A stretch of 64,000 nucleotides of DNA from Okeania hirsuta (GCF_003838195.1 NZ_RCBY01000017.1:1-64000); one strand, 5' to 3'. Counted from the stretch's first letter, positions 41,123 through 50,891 are shown. Numbers and translations: made by a program. Notes: generated by a model from the sequence alone, not told the origin.

Positions 41123-41625
41123 AGGTACAATATGTGTTTCAAATTGGCTAAAAATTATATGTATCTTTCCAGACTTTTTATCCTACCATGCTATCGATCG
41201 TCTAGTAAAATTTTCCTGTTTTTTCCAGTTTTTTTTGAGTAAATCAACCTATCTTGTCATCAGAAGATGTCAAATACTCAACTATAATTCTTAATTATTT
41301 AATTACTCTTGCCTATTGATTTACATCTAAACTATATGATTATGATACGGCAGACGATAAATTCTTGATGGCTTAAAAAAGATTTTGTAGCTAGTTATTA
41401 TTGATTCTTTTACTAATTACTAAATTTAATTTTTTATCTCATTGGCAATCATTTCTCTAGACGACCTAAATTACATTAATTCTTAGGTTAAGATTCATTA
41501 CTTTTATTAAAATATCAAATTAATAATTAATTTAATTATTAGTAATTAAGTGAAGAAAATATTTAACATTATCTTGCAAATAGCAGATATAATTTAAGAA
41601 AAATTTAATTTTTGAAGGATATTAT

Positions 41626-42696
41626 ATGTCAACCATACCTGATACTCAATCTATTTTAGATGTTTTACGGCCAGTGCAAGACCCAGAACTGCAAAAGAGT
41701 TTGGTAGAACTAAATATGATTCGCAATATTAAAGTTATAGATGGACAAGTTAAGTTCACCTTAGTATTGACAACTCCAGCTTGTCCATTACGAGAATTTA
41801 TTGTCGAAGACTGTCAAAAAGCTGTCAAGCAACTTCCCGGTGTTAAGGAAGTTATAGTAGATGTCACAGCAGAGACTCCTCAGCAGAAAACTATACCTGA
41901 CCGCCAAGGTATTGATGGAGTGAAAAATATTATTGCTGTTTCTAGTGGTAAAGGTGGAGTGGGTAAAAGCACAGTAGCAGTGAATGTAGCTGTGGCATTA
42001 GCTCAAATGGGCGCTAAAGTGGGTTTGATTGATGCTGATATTTATGGCCCTAACGACCCAACGATGTTAGGTCTAGCAGATGCTAAAGTTATGGTACAAG
42101 CAGGACAGTCTGGAGAAGTCCTGGAACCAGCTTTTAATCATGGAGTAAAGTTGGTTTCTATGGCTTTTTTAATTGATAAAGATCAACCTGTAATTTGGCG
42201 TGGTCCAATGTTGAATGGAATTATCCGACAATTTTTGTACCAAGTGCAATGGGGTGATTTAGATTATTTATTGGTAGACTTGCCTCCTGGTACTGGGGAT
42301 GCTCAATTAACATTAGCTCAAGCTGTCCCTATGTCTGGAGTGGTAATTGTGACAACACCTCAAACAGTGGCATTATTAGACTCTCGCAAAGGTCTAAAAA
42401 TGTTTCAGCAGTTGGGGGTTTCTGTATTAGGAATAGTTGAAAATATGAGTTATTTTGTCCCTCCAGATATGCCAGAGAAAAAGTATGACATTTTTGGTTC
42501 TGGTGGTGGTAAAAGAACAGCAGAGGAACTAGGTGTACCACTACTTGGAGGTGTTCCTTTGGAAATGCCTGTTAGAGAAGGTGGAGATGCTGGAGTACCT
42601 ATTGTAGTTGGCGCTCCCAACTCTAGTTCTGCTCAAGAGTTGAAAGCGATCGCTCAAAAAATTGCTGGTAGAGTTTCTGTTGTAGCTTTGGCATAA
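41626..42696 (+). CDS. mrp: Mrp/ApbC-type iron-sulfur cluster carrier ATPase
   Basis: The 356-residue protein has an N-terminal MIP18/DUF59 domain (residues 5-85, with LTTPACPLREFIVEDC) and a deviant Walker A P-loop ATPase (SSGKGGVGKST, residues 106-116; LIDADIYGPN; LLVDLPPGTGD). It is thought to carry iron-sulfur clusters to target proteins. The C-x-x-C cluster motif after ENMSYF in many bacterial ApbC proteins is absent: the region reads ENMSYFVPPDMPEKKYDIFG, as I recall for cyanobacterial Mrp. GAAGGA at 41613-41618 gives a good ribosome site. It is followed 88 bases later by ndhS. Confidence 0.92.
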   Translation: MSTIPDTQSILDVLRPVQDPELQKSLVELNMIRNIKVIDGQVKFTLVLTTPACPLREFIVEDCQKAVKQLPGVKEVIVDVTAETPQQKTIPDRQGIDGVKNIIAVSSGKGGVGKSTVAVNVAVALAQMGAKVGLIDADIYGPNDPTMLGLADAKVMVQAGQSGEVLEPAFNHGVKLVSMAFLIDKDQPVIWRGPMLNGIIRQFLYQVQWGDLDYLLVDLPPGTGDAQLTLAQAVPMSGVVIVTTPQTVALLDSRKGLKMFQQLGVSVLGIVENMSYFVPPDMPEKKYDIFGSGGGKRTAEELGVPLLGGVPLEMPVREGGDAGVPIVVGAPNSSSAQELKAIAQKIAGRVSVVALA

Positions 42697-42784
42697 AATA
42701 AGATTTATAGATGCCAAAAATATTACAATAGAAAAGCTTTTATTTTCCTAAAATTAAGAAAATTTTTGATAGGAGTAGAAAACA

Positions 42785-42979
42785 ATGATTTTACCTGGTG
42801 TAGCAGTTAAAGTTAAAAATATTAGTGATACTTATTATGGATTTCAAGGACAAGTTCAACGAGTAAGTGACGGTAAAGCTGCTGTATTATTTGAAGGTGG
42901 AAATTGGGATAAGTTAGTAACATTTAGACTCTCAGAATTAGAGTTAGTAGATGCTACGGCAGGTCGCAAGAAAAAATAA
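42785..42979 (+). CDS. ndhS: NDH-1 subunit S
   Basis: The 64-residue SH3-like protein [57 protein letters not shown] is NdhS, the ferredoxin-docking subunit of cyanobacterial NDH-1 used in cyclic electron flow. It ends in a basic TAGRKKK tail. A GGAG site (42772-42775) precedes the ATG. The last 26 codons and about 190 bases of downstream DNA are duplicated 270 bases further on, giving a broken 3' copy at 43176-43356. The gene itself is intact. Confidence 0.92.
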   Translation: MILPGVAVKVKNISDTYYGFQGQVQRVSDGKAAVLFEGGNWDKLVTFRLSELELVDATAGRKKK

Positions 42980-43175
42980 TTTAGCTAGTAAATAATAGAT
43001 TTTTTTCATTACTGAACAATTTAGGTTGAAAGTCTTTTATTTGCAAGAATAAATCAAGAGCAAAACAAATTATATAACTTGAAGGAGAGGTAATTATTAA
43101 TTGTAGAAAAACATCAAGAATGGTATGATATTTTGGATGAAATCTTAATTATTTACCACCTACAACCTTCTTCAA

Positions 43176-43356
43176 TACTTTGGGATAAGTTAGTAACATT
43201 TAGACTCTCATAATTAGAGTTACAGCACTTTTCATATTGATGAATTACATCGCCACAATCAAAATCCTGTAGGGAAGTTCCATGGAATGTCACTACAGTG
43301 ACCGAAATGAAAACCGCTGTAGTAGATGCAACGGCAGGTGGCAAGAAAAAATAATT
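43176..43356 (+). pseudogene. duplicated ndhS 3' end interrupted by a MITE
   Basis: The DNA repeats the end of ndhS ([10 protein letters not shown], then stop where Glu was, LEL), is cut by a 97-bp M3 element, and resumes VDATAGGKKK-stop. Removing the element and one TA restores the original reading. The downstream flank of ndhS (42980-43165) is likewise repeated at 43607-43835. The copy lacks the first 38 codons and any start. Confidence 0.9.
43223..43319. mobile_element. MITE family M3, copy 2 (97 bp, TA duplication)
   Basis: Begins CAGCACTTTTCATATTGATG and ends CGAAATGAAAACCGCTG, flanked by TA (43221-43222 and 43320-43321). Comparison with intact ndhS shows that the empty site contained one TA, so the insertion duplicated TA, as IS630/Tc1-type transposases do. 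Confidence 0.9.
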
Positions 43357-43606
43357 GGTGTTAGCTTAAATGTAATGAGAATTAGACATCTACTCCACCC
43401 ATAGGGAGTAGGAAGTAGGCAGCTTTGCTGTAGGGAACCCACCCCTCGCCCCTCCCCCTCCCTAGAGGGGAAAGAATTGATAATTTCTTTGGGATATAGA
43501 TATTGATTTTTGATTCTTGGAGATGTCTATTAGCTGAAGGTAAAATTGAAAAACTGATGTTTTGCGCCCAAAGTTAATCTCAAAATCATTACCACTCAGC
43601 AACGCC
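43357..43606. mobile_element. MITE family M1, copy D (250 bp, with nested M8)
   Basis: Begins GGTGTTAGCTTAAATGTAAT and ends TCATTACCACTCAGCAACGCC-like; flanked by the 8-bp repeat AAATAATT (43349-43356, 43607-43614). The empty site is preserved in the original copy just after ndhS (AAATAATTTAGCTAG). Within it, 43383-43529 is an inverted M8 element (TAGACATCT at the left, GGAGATGTCTA at the right), inserted at TA. Confidence 0.85.
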
Positions 43607-43851
43607 AAATAATTTAGTTAGTAAATACTAAGTTGTTTTTCATTACTTAATAATTCAGGTTTTAAGTCTTTTATTTCCTGTGGAAATCAAGAAAAAAATC
43701 CTGTTTTCCAATTCTAGAAATTTTAAGGAGAGGTAATTATTAATTGTAGAAAAACATCAAGAATGGTATGAGTTTTTGGGTGAAATATTAATCATCTACC
43801 ACCTAAAACCTACAAGTTACCACCTACAACCTACCACCTTCTTATATACTT

Positions 43852-44517
43852 ATGCGTCTTCCTTTACCCCAGTTTGCTAATACAAATCGTCAGAACAATT
43901 ACATAGCTGAAGTAATAGAAACAGCAACAACAGAATTTTTGGCTCAATGTTTAGAACCAGATGAGCTAGATTTTCCGATGATGCCTGCTTTTGGTACTTG
44001 GGTAAAATCGGAGGATGAACAATCAGGAAATCAGATTTATGGAGTGGTTTATTATGCAACTACCTTGCCTATTGATTCAGTACATAGAGCAAGAGCTTTA
44101 GGGATGTCTTTAGCTCAGTTACGGGAACAACAACCACAAATTTTTGCTATGTTGAAGACAGAATTTAGGGTAGCAATAGTAGGTTTTAAGTCTCAAGAAG
44201 AATTAAATGGTTCTACAGCAGAAAATGGCAGAATTTACCAATATCTTCCACCCCGTCCACCTCAAATTCATCAAGCAGTTTATTTATGTGAACCAGAAGA
44301 AATAGTTAGGTTTAGTGAAAAATTAGATTTTTTGCGGACTTTATTACAGTTATTTAATGCTCCTGTTGATGCTTTAGTAGCTGCTACTATTAGAGAAATT
44401 TATCAACTGAGAAAAGCCGACCGTAATTGGTTAGTTCAGGCAGGTAGAAATATGAGTGTTTTGTTGAGAGATGATTATGACCGCTTAAAAATAATATTAG
44501 GGCAAATACATCCTTAA
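43852..44517 (+). CDS. HAS-barrel domain protein
   Basis: The 221-residue protein belongs to a conserved cyanobacterial family with an N-terminal HAS-barrel, the small beta barrel first described in HerA and F1-type ATPases: YIAEVIETATTEFLAQCLEP, FGTWVKSEDEQSGNQIYGVV and HRARALGMSLAQLREQQPQI. The C-terminal half is helical (FLRTLLQLFNAPVDALVAAT; LVQAGRNMSVLLRDDYDRLK). No ATPase domain is attached. Its role is unknown. The start codon follows the duplicated ndhS downstream region; no strong ribosome site precedes it. Expression may once have been coupled to ndhS. Confidence 0.85.
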   Translation: MRLPLPQFANTNRQNNYIAEVIETATTEFLAQCLEPDELDFPMMPAFGTWVKSEDEQSGNQIYGVVYYATTLPIDSVHRARALGMSLAQLREQQPQIFAMLKTEFRVAIVGFKSQEELNGSTAENGRIYQYLPPRPPQIHQAVYLCEPEEIVRFSEKLDFLRTLLQLFNAPVDALVAATIREIYQLRKADRNWLVQAGRNMSVLLRDDYDRLKIILGQIHP

Positions 44518-44767
44518 TAGCTGATTTATCCAGTAAATAATTAAGAGGCTGGATGATTGGCAAGATAAGGTTTTTTTCAGCAATTAAAAATTAACAATTC
44601 CCTCTTATTAAAAGGGAGAGGATTAACGCCATTGGAAGAAAATATTTTTTCCCTATGATAGGAGCTTGGAAAAATGAATAATTAATAATTATTAATTATT
44701 CAAGCAGTTATATTTAGGGGAATTCTAACTTAATTAAAGGCGAGGTTAAATCAGGGTTTGAGCTAAG

Positions 44768-46267
44768 TTGACGAATCAAATTTATAACTCAAAAATGATG
44801 ATTAAACGAAAAGTATTTTACATATCTTTGTTTCTACTGTATCTAGTATTAGCAATTATAATAGTTCCTATGATTGTTCCCTTAAAGGAGGAATTTCAAC
44901 TCAATTTTGATGAAGGACTTCAATTAATGAGGGCTTCACTTTATATGCAAGGCTACTCACCGCAGACAGAAATTTGGAGCGATCAGCCTTTCTTTTTCCC
45001 AGCCCTGCTTTCATTATGGTTTAGTATAGTTGGAAAATCTGTTTTTTCAGCACGCCTTTTGACTGTAACTTTTTCAGCATTACTAATATGGTTTTTCTTT
45101 GAAACTATTCGTATTTCTTTAGGAATGTTCCCCGCTCTTATTGGAGCAATATCATTGGCTGCTTCATCAGGGTTTATCAGATTTAGTAGTGCTGTTATGA
45201 TCGGAATTCCTTCATTATCTTTAGCCGTAATTTCTATCTACTTTTTATTTATTTACAAAAAGAGTCAGCAAAAATATTTATTGATTATTTCCGGTGTTCT
45301 TTTTGCATTGTCTTTAAAAATTAAATTTTTTACAGTTTTTTTAATCCCAATTATTTTACTTGTTCTATTTGATGTCAATAAAATTAATGTTGAATCAAAT
45401 CAGAAGCCAAGAAGTAAATTGATGTACCCTTTACTACTTTGGATAATAAGTTTAGTTGTTATTTTCTTGATTGTTTCATTATTATTTAATGAGTTAAGCT
45501 ATGAACAGCTTTTTGGTACTCATTTTGGAGAAGAAATTCAAGCTGCATTTACCATGAAAAATGGTTTTGAAAAGCTAAGTAAAGTCATCATCAATAAAGA
45601 TTACGATCTATTTTCTTTAGCTATTTTCGGTATATTAGTAGTTTTTGTGAGGCATAGATGGGAAGGTATATTTCCAGTTGCATGGCTAGGAACAGGAACA
45701 TTGCTTCTTTTAAATCATAGACCAGTATGGCCACATCATTATTGTCTCATTGCTATTCCTATGGCTTGGTTGGCCGCTTATGCATCTGTTCCATTCTTTG
45801 ACCTTTTTCAGCAACGAGAATTTAGATTAGGAAATTATTTTTGGGCAAGTATTTCATTGATTTTAATGATATTTGCATTATTAACATTAAAACCTAAAGT
45901 TTCAAAAGATATTCCTAGTCTTCAAAAAAACTATGAACCACAATTTGCAGTTATAAATCGTCTAATAGAGCATAAAGATTCAACAAAATGGCTATTTACA
46001 GATGTTCCAATTTATGGTTTTTATGCAGATTTACTTGTTCCTCCAGAAATTGCGGTGTTCTCTACTAAGCGCATAAAGACAGGCCAACTGACTCAAGATG
46101 AAGTATATGAATTACTTGTAAAATATCGCCCTGAACAAATTTTAATCGGTAGATTTAAGGGTTTTATATATACATCTAGTGATGTTGACTCATATATAAA
46201 CAAATTCTATTCAAAAAGCAATGATATTTCTGCTGTCGATCACTATATTTTAAAGTCTTTAAAATAA
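44768..46267 (+). CDS. GT39-like membrane glycosyltransferase
   Basis: The 499-residue protein has about ten to eleven hydrophobic helices and the ArnT/PMT (GT-C) layout: a first helix (VFYISLFLLYLVLAIIIVPM), then a first periplasmic loop with the catalytic-type acidic pair in LNFDEGLQLM, and a second landmark WSDQPFFFPALLSLWF. Family members move a sugar from a polyprenyl-phosphate donor to lipid, protein or glycan outside the membrane. A TTG at 44768 or ATGs at 44795/44798 could be the start; none has a clear ribosome site. The C-terminal soluble part is small. Acceptor unknown. Confidence 0.8.
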   Translation: MTNQIYNSKMMIKRKVFYISLFLLYLVLAIIIVPMIVPLKEEFQLNFDEGLQLMRASLYMQGYSPQTEIWSDQPFFFPALLSLWFSIVGKSVFSARLLTVTFSALLIWFFFETIRISLGMFPALIGAISLAASSGFIRFSSAVMIGIPSLSLAVISIYFLFIYKKSQQKYLLIISGVLFALSLKIKFFTVFLIPIILLVLFDVNKINVESNQKPRSKLMYPLLLWIISLVVIFLIVSLLFNELSYEQLFGTHFGEEIQAAFTMKNGFEKLSKVIINKDYDLFSLAIFGILVVFVRHRWEGIFPVAWLGTGTLLLLNHRPVWPHHYCLIAIPMAWLAAYASVPFFDLFQQREFRLGNYFWASISLILMIFALLTLKPKVSKDIPSLQKNYEPQFAVINRLIEHKDSTKWLFTDVPIYGFYADLLVPPEIAVFSTKRIKTGQLTQDEVYELLVKYRPEQILIGRFKGFIYTSSDVDSYINKFYSKSNDISAVDHYILKSLK

Positions 46268-46507
46268 GCTTTTTAATTTGCCAAGCAACCATTAATTTTT
46301 TTTCAGATTGGAATGTTAGTAGTATTGGTAGGGATATATATGACATCAAATTCGGTGGAATTGGACATAAAAAAATATCCAATTGTCATTTCAGTTATCA
46401 GTTATTAGTTACCGAATAGTTACCGAAAAATTCTGGTCTAAAGCCTCTCCTTTAAAGGAGAAACAAGAAAAAATTTTCATGATTAGTCAATCCTATCCGT
46501 TTCCAAA

Positions 46508-46550
46508 GAGAGGTAATTATTAATTATTAATTATTAATTATTAATTGTTG
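46508..46550. repeat. 7-nt tandem repeat (TTAATTA, five copies)
   Basis: GAGGTAATTA is followed by five TTAATTA units and TTGTTG. A second heptamer array (GCATTCA, four copies) is at 46632-46660. Both belong to the 870-base gap 46268-47137, which otherwise holds an M8 element and the rpsB leader. Confidence 0.75.
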
Positions 46551-46765
46551 AACAGTACCTCTACAATAAGGAGGCTTGAAATATAGAATATTCTCTTTTT
46601 TTATCCCCTTGAAAAGGGAGACTTGAAGTAAGCATTCAGCATTCAGCATTCAGCATTCAGCTTTATTACCTTTAAAGGAGAAAAAAGCAATTTTATCAAA
46701 GCTTCAGAGTACGAATATCTGGCTGAGAATGTAGTAGAAATTAAATGAATGCTTGCTTCATTCAT

Positions 46766-46862
46766 TAGACATCTCCAATAATAAAAAATCAAATCAATTA
46801 TCGCAAAGCAATTATCAATCTACTCCCTACTTCCTACTCCCTATGCATGGAGGAGATGTCTA
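46766..46862. mobile_element. MITE family M8 copy (97 bp)
   Basis: TAGACATCTCC at the left and GGAGATGTCTA at the right form perfect 11-bp inverted repeats. The interior reads AATAATAAAAAATCAAATCA and ends in CTACTCC/CTACTTC heptamers. Similar copies: 33483-33598, 43383-43529, 50897-50994. Confidence 0.85.
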
Positions 46863-47057
46863 TTAAAAAGCTGATAGCTGACCGCTAATAACTGAATGCT
46901 TACGACTTGAGACTAAAGTTTTTCGGTCATAACTACGCTCATCAAAGTGATTATCTCTACTTCTGACTCCTGACTCCTAAAGACTTAACCATTCCATAAC
47001 CGTTTAACGGGATTTGATATGATACACTAGAAAAGTTGTCTAAAATCGCACATCTGG

Positions 47058-47123
47058 GTAGTCGGGTGTTCTACAGATTAAGAATCTATGAGAATGCACC
47101 TGGATGGAGGATTAAACCCGAAT
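47058..47123 (+). promoter_or_regulatory. structured rpsB leader
   Basis: Between a possible -10 box (TATGAT, about 47017) and the rpsB ribosome site (AGGAG, 47124-47128), nested pairing is seen: TTCT/AGAA and AGATT/AATCT form one hairpin, GGTG can extend it with CACC, and TCGGGT (47062-47067) can instead pair with ACCCGA (47116-47121), just before the ribosome site. The two uses of the GGGT segment overlap. An S2-binding autoregulatory leader is an inference from position. Confidence 0.45.
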
Positions 47124-47137
47124 AGGAGATTATAATT

Positions 47138-47959
47138 ATGCCAGTTGTTAGTTTGGCTCAATTGTTAGAGTCAGGAGTCCACTTTGGGCATCAGACCCGT
47201 CGCTGGAATCCAAGAATGTCCCAGTATATTTTTACAGAGCGTAACGGCGTTCATATTATTGACCTTGTTCAAACAGCTCAATTAATGGAAGAAGCTTACG
47301 ACTATATTAGAACTGCCTCTGAACAAGGAAAAAAATTCTTATTTGTTGGTACGAAGCGTCAAGCTGCTGGTATTATCGCTCAAGAGGCCAGTAGATGTGG
47401 AGCTTATTATATTAACCAACGTTGGTTAGGTGGGATGCTCACTAACTGGACTACTATTAAAACTCGGGTAGAAAGACTCAAAGATCTAGAGCGTCGTGAA
47501 GCAAATGGGGCACTAGATTTACTCCCGAAAAAAGAAGCTTCGGTTCTCCGTCGTGAAATGGCTAAGTTACAAAAATATCTGGGGGGTATTAAAAATATGC
47601 GTCGCTTGCCAGATGGAGTTGTCATGGTAGACCAGCGACGAGAGTATAATGCTGTTCAAGAATGTCAGAAGTTGGATATTCCTATAGTTTCTTTGTTGGA
47701 TACGAATTGTGACCCGACTCAAGTTGATATTCCAATTCCAGCTAATGATGATGCTATCCGCTCAATCAAACTTATAGTAGGTAAGTTGGCTGATGCTATC
47801 TATGAAGGTCGTCATGGTCAACTAGAAACTCTGGATCAAGAAGATTATGATAGCTATGAAGAATATGAAGAAGATTATGATTATGATGGAGCGGAAGAAG
47901 AATTTAATGTAAGTGATGATCAGGAAGAGTCATCAGCAGAAAATAATGAAGAAGAATAA
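47138..47959 (+). CDS. rpsB: 30S ribosomal protein S2
   Basis: The 273-residue protein has all S2 landmarks: [80 protein letters not shown] and [20 protein letters not shown]. It is essential for 30S assembly and translation initiation. The C-terminal 45 residues form a very acidic Glu/Asp/Tyr tail, an extension seen in cyanobacterial S2. AGGAG precedes the ATG. rpsB and tsf are in the usual order but separated by 426 bases that include an inverted-repeat element. Confidence 0.97.
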   Translation: MPVVSLAQLLESGVHFGHQTRRWNPRMSQYIFTERNGVHIIDLVQTAQLMEEAYDYIRTASEQGKKFLFVGTKRQAAGIIAQEASRCGAYYINQRWLGGMLTNWTTIKTRVERLKDLERREANGALDLLPKKEASVLRREMAKLQKYLGGIKNMRRLPDGVVMVDQRREYNAVQECQKLDIPIVSLLDTNCDPTQVDIPIPANDDAIRSIKLIVGKLADAIYEGRHGQLETLDQEDYDSYEEYEEDYDYDGAEEEFNVSDDQEESSAENNEEE

Positions 47960-48101
47960 AAAATTCTAGGTAAGCATTCAGCCGTCAGTTATTAGCTATC
48001 AGCTATTAATTTTGAGTATGCGTAAAAGCAACCTTTAAAATTGAAAAATAATAAAAAGTTACTGCCATGGGTTCCAGGACAAAAACCTTAGAAGTAATGA
48101 A

Positions 48102-48194
48102 TATAGTCATTTTAAATAAGAATGAAATACTTTTTCGGCGGAAACCCTTTCACCGCAAAAAATACTTCTCTTAATCTAAACTAAAATGACTATA
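48102..48194. mobile_element. inverted-repeat element between rpsB and tsf (93 bp)
   Basis: TATAGTCATTTTA at the left and TAAAATGACTATA at the right are perfect 13-bp inverted repeats; inner words AATACTTTTTCGGCGG and CCGCAAAAAATACTT partly pair. TA-flanked and non-coding, so MITE-like. As RNA it would form a strong hairpin between the two translation genes. The rest of 47960-48385 holds GCTGATAGCTGA-type heptamer repeats only. Confidence 0.7.
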
Positions 48195-48385
48195 ATTACG
48201 AATTGCTGATAGCTGACTGCTGATAGCTGAATGCTTTAATATTATTGAGTAGTTGAGGTGGGGTTTTTAGGGATAAAATACAACGTAAATTATTTCTAAA
48301 AAGCCTACTTTAAATTAAGGCACTAAAGTAGGATTAATTCCTAAATATTAAAATTGTAGTCAAGTTAAATTGAGGAATAAAAAAT

Positions 48386-49045
48386 ATGCCAGAAATATCT
48401 GCAAAGTTAGTTCAAGAATTGCGTAAAGCAACAGGCGCAGGCATGATGGACTGCAAAAAAGCTCTCGAGCAAAATAATGGCGATATTACTAAGGCTACAG
48501 AATGGCTAAGACAAAAAGGTATTGCTTCTGCAGGAAAACTTGAGGGTAAAGTAGCAGCAGAAGGACTGGTTGAAAGTTATATTCATACAGGTAGCAGAAT
48601 TGGCGTTTTAGTAGAAGTAAATTGTCAGACAGATTTTGTTGCCCGGAATGAAGCATTCAAACATTTAGTGAAAAGTATTGCTATGCAAATAGCAGCTTGT
48701 CCACAGGTAGAATATATTTCAGTAGATGAGATTCCTACGGAATTTGTGGAGAGTGAAAAATCTATAGAAATGGGTAGAGAAGACCTTAGTAAAAAGCCGG
48801 AAAATATTAGGGAAAAAATAGTTCAGGGAAGAATAGAAAAGCGACTCAAAGAATTAACATTAATGGATCAACCTTATATTAAAGACCAAAATGTCACAGT
48901 GGCAGAGTTGGTTAAGGAAACTAGCGCTCAGTTAGGTGAAAAAGTACAAGTACGTCGTTTTACACGATTTGTTTTGGGAGAGGGTATTGAGAAAAAAGAG
49001 GAGAATTTTGCTGAAGAAGTAGCAGCACAAATGGCAAAGGAATAA
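48386..49045 (+). CDS. tsf: elongation factor Ts
   Basis: The 219-residue guanine-nucleotide exchange factor for EF-Tu. It shows the UBA-like start [20 protein letters not shown], then [14 protein letters not shown], the EF-Tu contact motif [20 protein letters not shown], and a C-terminal [20 protein letters not shown]. This is the short bacterial/cyanobacterial form with one core repeat. The start ATG follows a GAGG-like site at 48372. A conserved cyanobacterial gene follows 92 bases downstream and then recG. Confidence 0.97.
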   Translation: MPEISAKLVQELRKATGAGMMDCKKALEQNNGDITKATEWLRQKGIASAGKLEGKVAAEGLVESYIHTGSRIGVLVEVNCQTDFVARNEAFKHLVKSIAMQIAACPQVEYISVDEIPTEFVESEKSIEMGREDLSKKPENIREKIVQGRIEKRLKELTLMDQPYIKDQNVTVAELVKETSAQLGEKVQVRRFTRFVLGEGIEKKEENFAEEVAAQMAKE

Positions 49046-49137
49046 TTGATAAATAATCATAATTAAAAATTAAGAATAGCAGAGATAATCTGTTTATTTT
49101 TAATTTTTAATTGTTGATAGATAGAAAATAATTCACT

Positions 49138-50130
49138 ATGGTGGGAGCAGCAAGGCAAGTAGAGGAAAAATTGAAAGAAATAGAAGTAGCGATCGCTGAA
49201 ATTGCCAAAGAATTTTATGGTACTTATGAAGGTTATTTCAAAGTATTAGGTCAAGGGATAGGCCAACAATTAATTTTTGCTAGTTATCATATATGTACTC
49301 AAGGATATCCAGAAGCTTTTCTTAATTTATCATTTCCTCAGCGACAAAAAATGCAGTCAGAGTTGCGAGAAATAGCAAAATTACCAGTTAGAGAATTAGA
49401 AGAATTATTAGAACAAAATCCAGAAGAACAGCAAAATTTAGATGGGACTTCAGCACCAGAATTAATGATAAGTCTTTTGAGTGAAGAAGATGGGGAGCAG
49501 CAAGAAGTAACATCCCCACTAAAAGACCAAAAGACAAACATAGAATTTGATTCTGCTGTATTATTTCCAACTCAAACATCTGATAATAAAGAGCAAAAAT
49601 TGGCAGATCGGATAGAAGAAAATTTGAATAAAATTGAAACAGAAGAAATAGAAAATTCCCCAGAAAATATTATTGATAAATTAGATAATTTAGATACATT
49701 AATATCTTGGCAAGAGAATATAGAAAGGCAAATACCTGAAATCCTCAAAAAAATTTCTCATCAGGCAAATTGCATCCTTAAAAATGCAGAAATACTACCG
49801 AAAAAAATACCGAAAAAAGTTTTAGAAGCTGCGACCAAAATGGAATCAGGTGATACTCCTTTAGGTGGAAAACCTAATTTATTAAATTTATTAATTGAAG
49901 CAGAAGATCCAGAAGAAGAAAAAAATTCTAGAGTTACTAAAGTTATAGCAGTAAATCTCAGATTATCTGAAATAGAATTTACTGATATTAATATTACTGC
50001 CTGGCGTAATAAAATTCGTAACCTTGATCGAAGACTTAACCAATTGCAGCGAGAATATCGTAAAAAGCAACGTGAACGAGCTGTAATAGAGGCAGAGTCA
50101 GCATGGCGTTCTAGTTGGTATGAAGAATAA
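49138..50130 (+). CDS. conserved cyanobacterial protein of unknown function
   Basis: A 330-residue protein found, as far as I recall, beside tsf or recG in filamentous cyanobacteria. Residues 1-110 are helical (VGAARQVEEKLKEIEVAIAE; EFYGTYEGYFKVLGQGIGQQ), the middle is Glu/Gln-rich and low in complexity, and the end (about 255-325) is a strongly basic coiled coil (RLSEIEFTDINITAWRNKIR, then RRLNQLQREYRKKQRERAV). No catalytic motif or membrane helix is seen. The chain looks like a scaffold or nucleic-acid-associated protein; that is inference. An M1-like element end begins three bases after its stop. Confidence 0.75.
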   Translation: MVGAARQVEEKLKEIEVAIAEIAKEFYGTYEGYFKVLGQGIGQQLIFASYHICTQGYPEAFLNLSFPQRQKMQSELREIAKLPVRELEELLEQNPEEQQNLDGTSAPELMISLLSEEDGEQQEVTSPLKDQKTNIEFDSAVLFPTQTSDNKEQKLADRIEENLNKIETEEIENSPENIIDKLDNLDTLISWQENIERQIPEILKKISHQANCILKNAEILPKKIPKKVLEAATKMESGDTPLGGKPNLLNLLIEAEDPEEEKNSRVTKVIAVNLRLSEIEFTDINITAWRNKIRNLDRRLNQLQREYRKKQRERAVIEAESAWRSSWYEE

Positions 50131-50132
50131 TT

Positions 50133-50290
50133 GGTATTGCTGAAGCACGTGTATGATATTCATCTTCATTACTTAGGAGTCAACCCACCCCTAACCCCTC
50201 CCAGGAGGGGAAGAACCAAGTCAGGAGGGAAGAAAGAAGAAGTAAAGAGGAGTAGAAGGACGAAGGTTTTTTGGTCATTTCAGTGGAACG
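50133..50290. repeat. M1-like left end with heptamer interior
   Basis: GGTATTGCTGAAGCACGTGT and the following TATGATATTCATCTTCATTA match the lone end at 20315 (GGTGTTGCTGAAGCGCGTGT), and the two share a GA-rich interior (GTCAGGAGGGAAGAAAGAAG). No complementary right end is found at either place, so these are truncated or diverged copies. Confidence 0.6.
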
Positions 50291-50690
50291 GAGTTCTATA
50301 AATAATTTTTTTTCTTTTTTATCCTTGATTTAATTAAGCTTTAAACCTTAGTTATTCGATAAAATTTGTGGTAAATATAGTAGTCGCTATTACTGTATTT
50401 GACATATCAAAAGCTTAAAATTCAGACAATGCAATATTTTTCTTTTCTAGATAACTAATCGCCTAGATAAGTAATTTCTGCTATACATTAAGATTATATG
50501 GGCTAAAAATTTTCACACTAAAGTAATTCGAGGACAGAAGTAATACTAATTATCATGGATTAATTCTACAAAAAGGTAATTGGAAAATCATACCTAAAAG
50601 GAGTTTTTCCTGAATTTTTTCTTACTTCTTCATTAATTCCTTAGATAATACTAATTTTATGTGAGGTGGCACATAATTAGGTATTAGGTG

Positions 50691-50891
50691 TTATACCATT
50701 TTGAAAAAAGAATGTTACGAATAATAAGCATGATTAAAAGACTTTAAAGGAGATGTCCCTTGGAGAAAAAAGAGAATTTCCTAGGTCAAAAATGGTATTG
50801 AAGCTATTCATTCTGACTTCTGACTCCTGAGGACTGACTCCTAAGAAATATCCTAGCTATTTGTAGCAAAAATTTATCACCTTTGGTATTA
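50691..50891. mobile_element. MITE family M2, copy 2 (201 bp)
   Basis: Begins TTATACCATTTTGAAAAAAG, contains AATGTTACGAATAATAAGCA and GGAGATGTCCCTT, and ends TATCACCTTTGGTATTA. It aligns along its whole length with the element inside the DUF4347 gene (16991-17235) and with 58531-58732. Confidence 0.8.
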
